19,519 nt of DNA from CALBGR01 sp964499935 (GTDB taxonomy: Bacteria; Patescibacteriota; Saccharimonadia; Saccharimonadales; UBA4665): the NCBI GenBank assembly GCA_964499935.1, contig CAZCMS010000010.1, positions 1-19,519 on the forward strand. Reading direction: 5' to 3'. This document shows positions 19,396 to 19,519 of this stretch, in pieces; position 1 is the stretch's first letter, and every line of letters begins with the position of its first letter. The notes under the pieces were generated by a model. It ran no database searches, had not been told where the DNA came from, and saw only the letters and a list, made by a program, of their open reading frames with translations. The position numbers and the translations under genes were made by a program.

Positions 19396-19519
19396 CACCT
19401 GGACGGTAAAGGTCCGCGCCAAAACTGCCGCAAGCGCAAAGAAGTTGGCAAGGGAACAAGTCTCGTTCTTCAAGCCTGAAAGCGCTGAAGTTTGCGAAGA
19501 TGATATCCGGCTGCTCTAA
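19358..19519 (+). CDS. Small hypothetical protein at the window end (53 aa)
   Basis: A GTG start overlaps the Zn-ribbon gene stop as GTGA, with GGGGG about eight bases upstream. The product MKTWKVTGQKYGSTWTVKVR onward has a beta hairpin and then a helix (AKTAASAKKLAREQVSFF), a layout like small phage orphans that pair a strand with an Ala/Lys helix. The TAA is the last base triplet of the window. No family is recognised. Confidence 0.6.
   Translation: MKTWKVTGQKYGSTWTVKVRAKTAASAKKLAREQVSFFKPESAEVCEDDIRLL

Overview
The window reads as most of the genome of a tailless, membrane-containing dsDNA phage related to PRD1 (family Tectiviridae). Four genes support this. The 402-residue protein at 13171-14379 carries many segments of the PRD1 double-jelly-roll capsid protein P3. 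The gene at 12098-12892 encodes a P9-type packaging ATPase. A protein-primed family B DNA polymerase lies at 5840-7588. A basic protein in the usual terminal-protein position lies directly before the polymerase. The host is probably a Gram-negative proteobacterium, perhaps an alphaproteobacterium, judged only from base composition, CTTG-type promoter boxes and the PRD1-like gene set. No inverted terminal repeat is visible; the window begins 9 bases past the first stop codon and ends exactly on a stop codon, so the genome ends are probably trimmed off.

Left arm (10-4892, all minus strand): a tightly packed early or accessory cassette of about 20 small genes, mostly joined by ATGA or TAATG overlaps. 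It holds a probable ssDNA-binding protein with its own intrinsic terminator, an HNH/AP2 endonuclease, two proteins resembling ribosome modulation factor (RMF), a Zn-ribbon protein, several one-helix membrane proteins and many orphans. Two related promoter-like sites drive the ssDNA-binding gene and the distal genes.

Centre (5038-7588, plus strand): the replication pair, terminal protein and DNA polymerase. The polymerase frame is broken inside catalytic motif B by a 48-nt in-frame insert. The insert is a perfect 15-bp hairpin whose loop carries a TGA stop; removing it restores the expected NSSYGKF motif. This is the most unusual feature of the window.

Right-centre (7588-14379): virion genes, namely two spike or receptor-binding proteins, a 17-residue-repeat protein, a penton-like protein, two genes overlapping out of frame through a GGAGCC hexamer repeat, the packaging ATPase, two small membrane proteins and the capsid protein. 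The order matches PRD1 in outline.

Right arm (14380-19519): a run of small membrane and virion-associated proteins (probably internal membrane, DNA-delivery and assembly proteins), a membrane-anchored protein with an S74-chaperone-like C-terminus, a Lys/Ala/Pro-rich basic protein, a probable holin pair, a terminator, and a last cluster of small genes including another RMF-like protein. I could not recognise a peptidoglycan-degrading enzyme.
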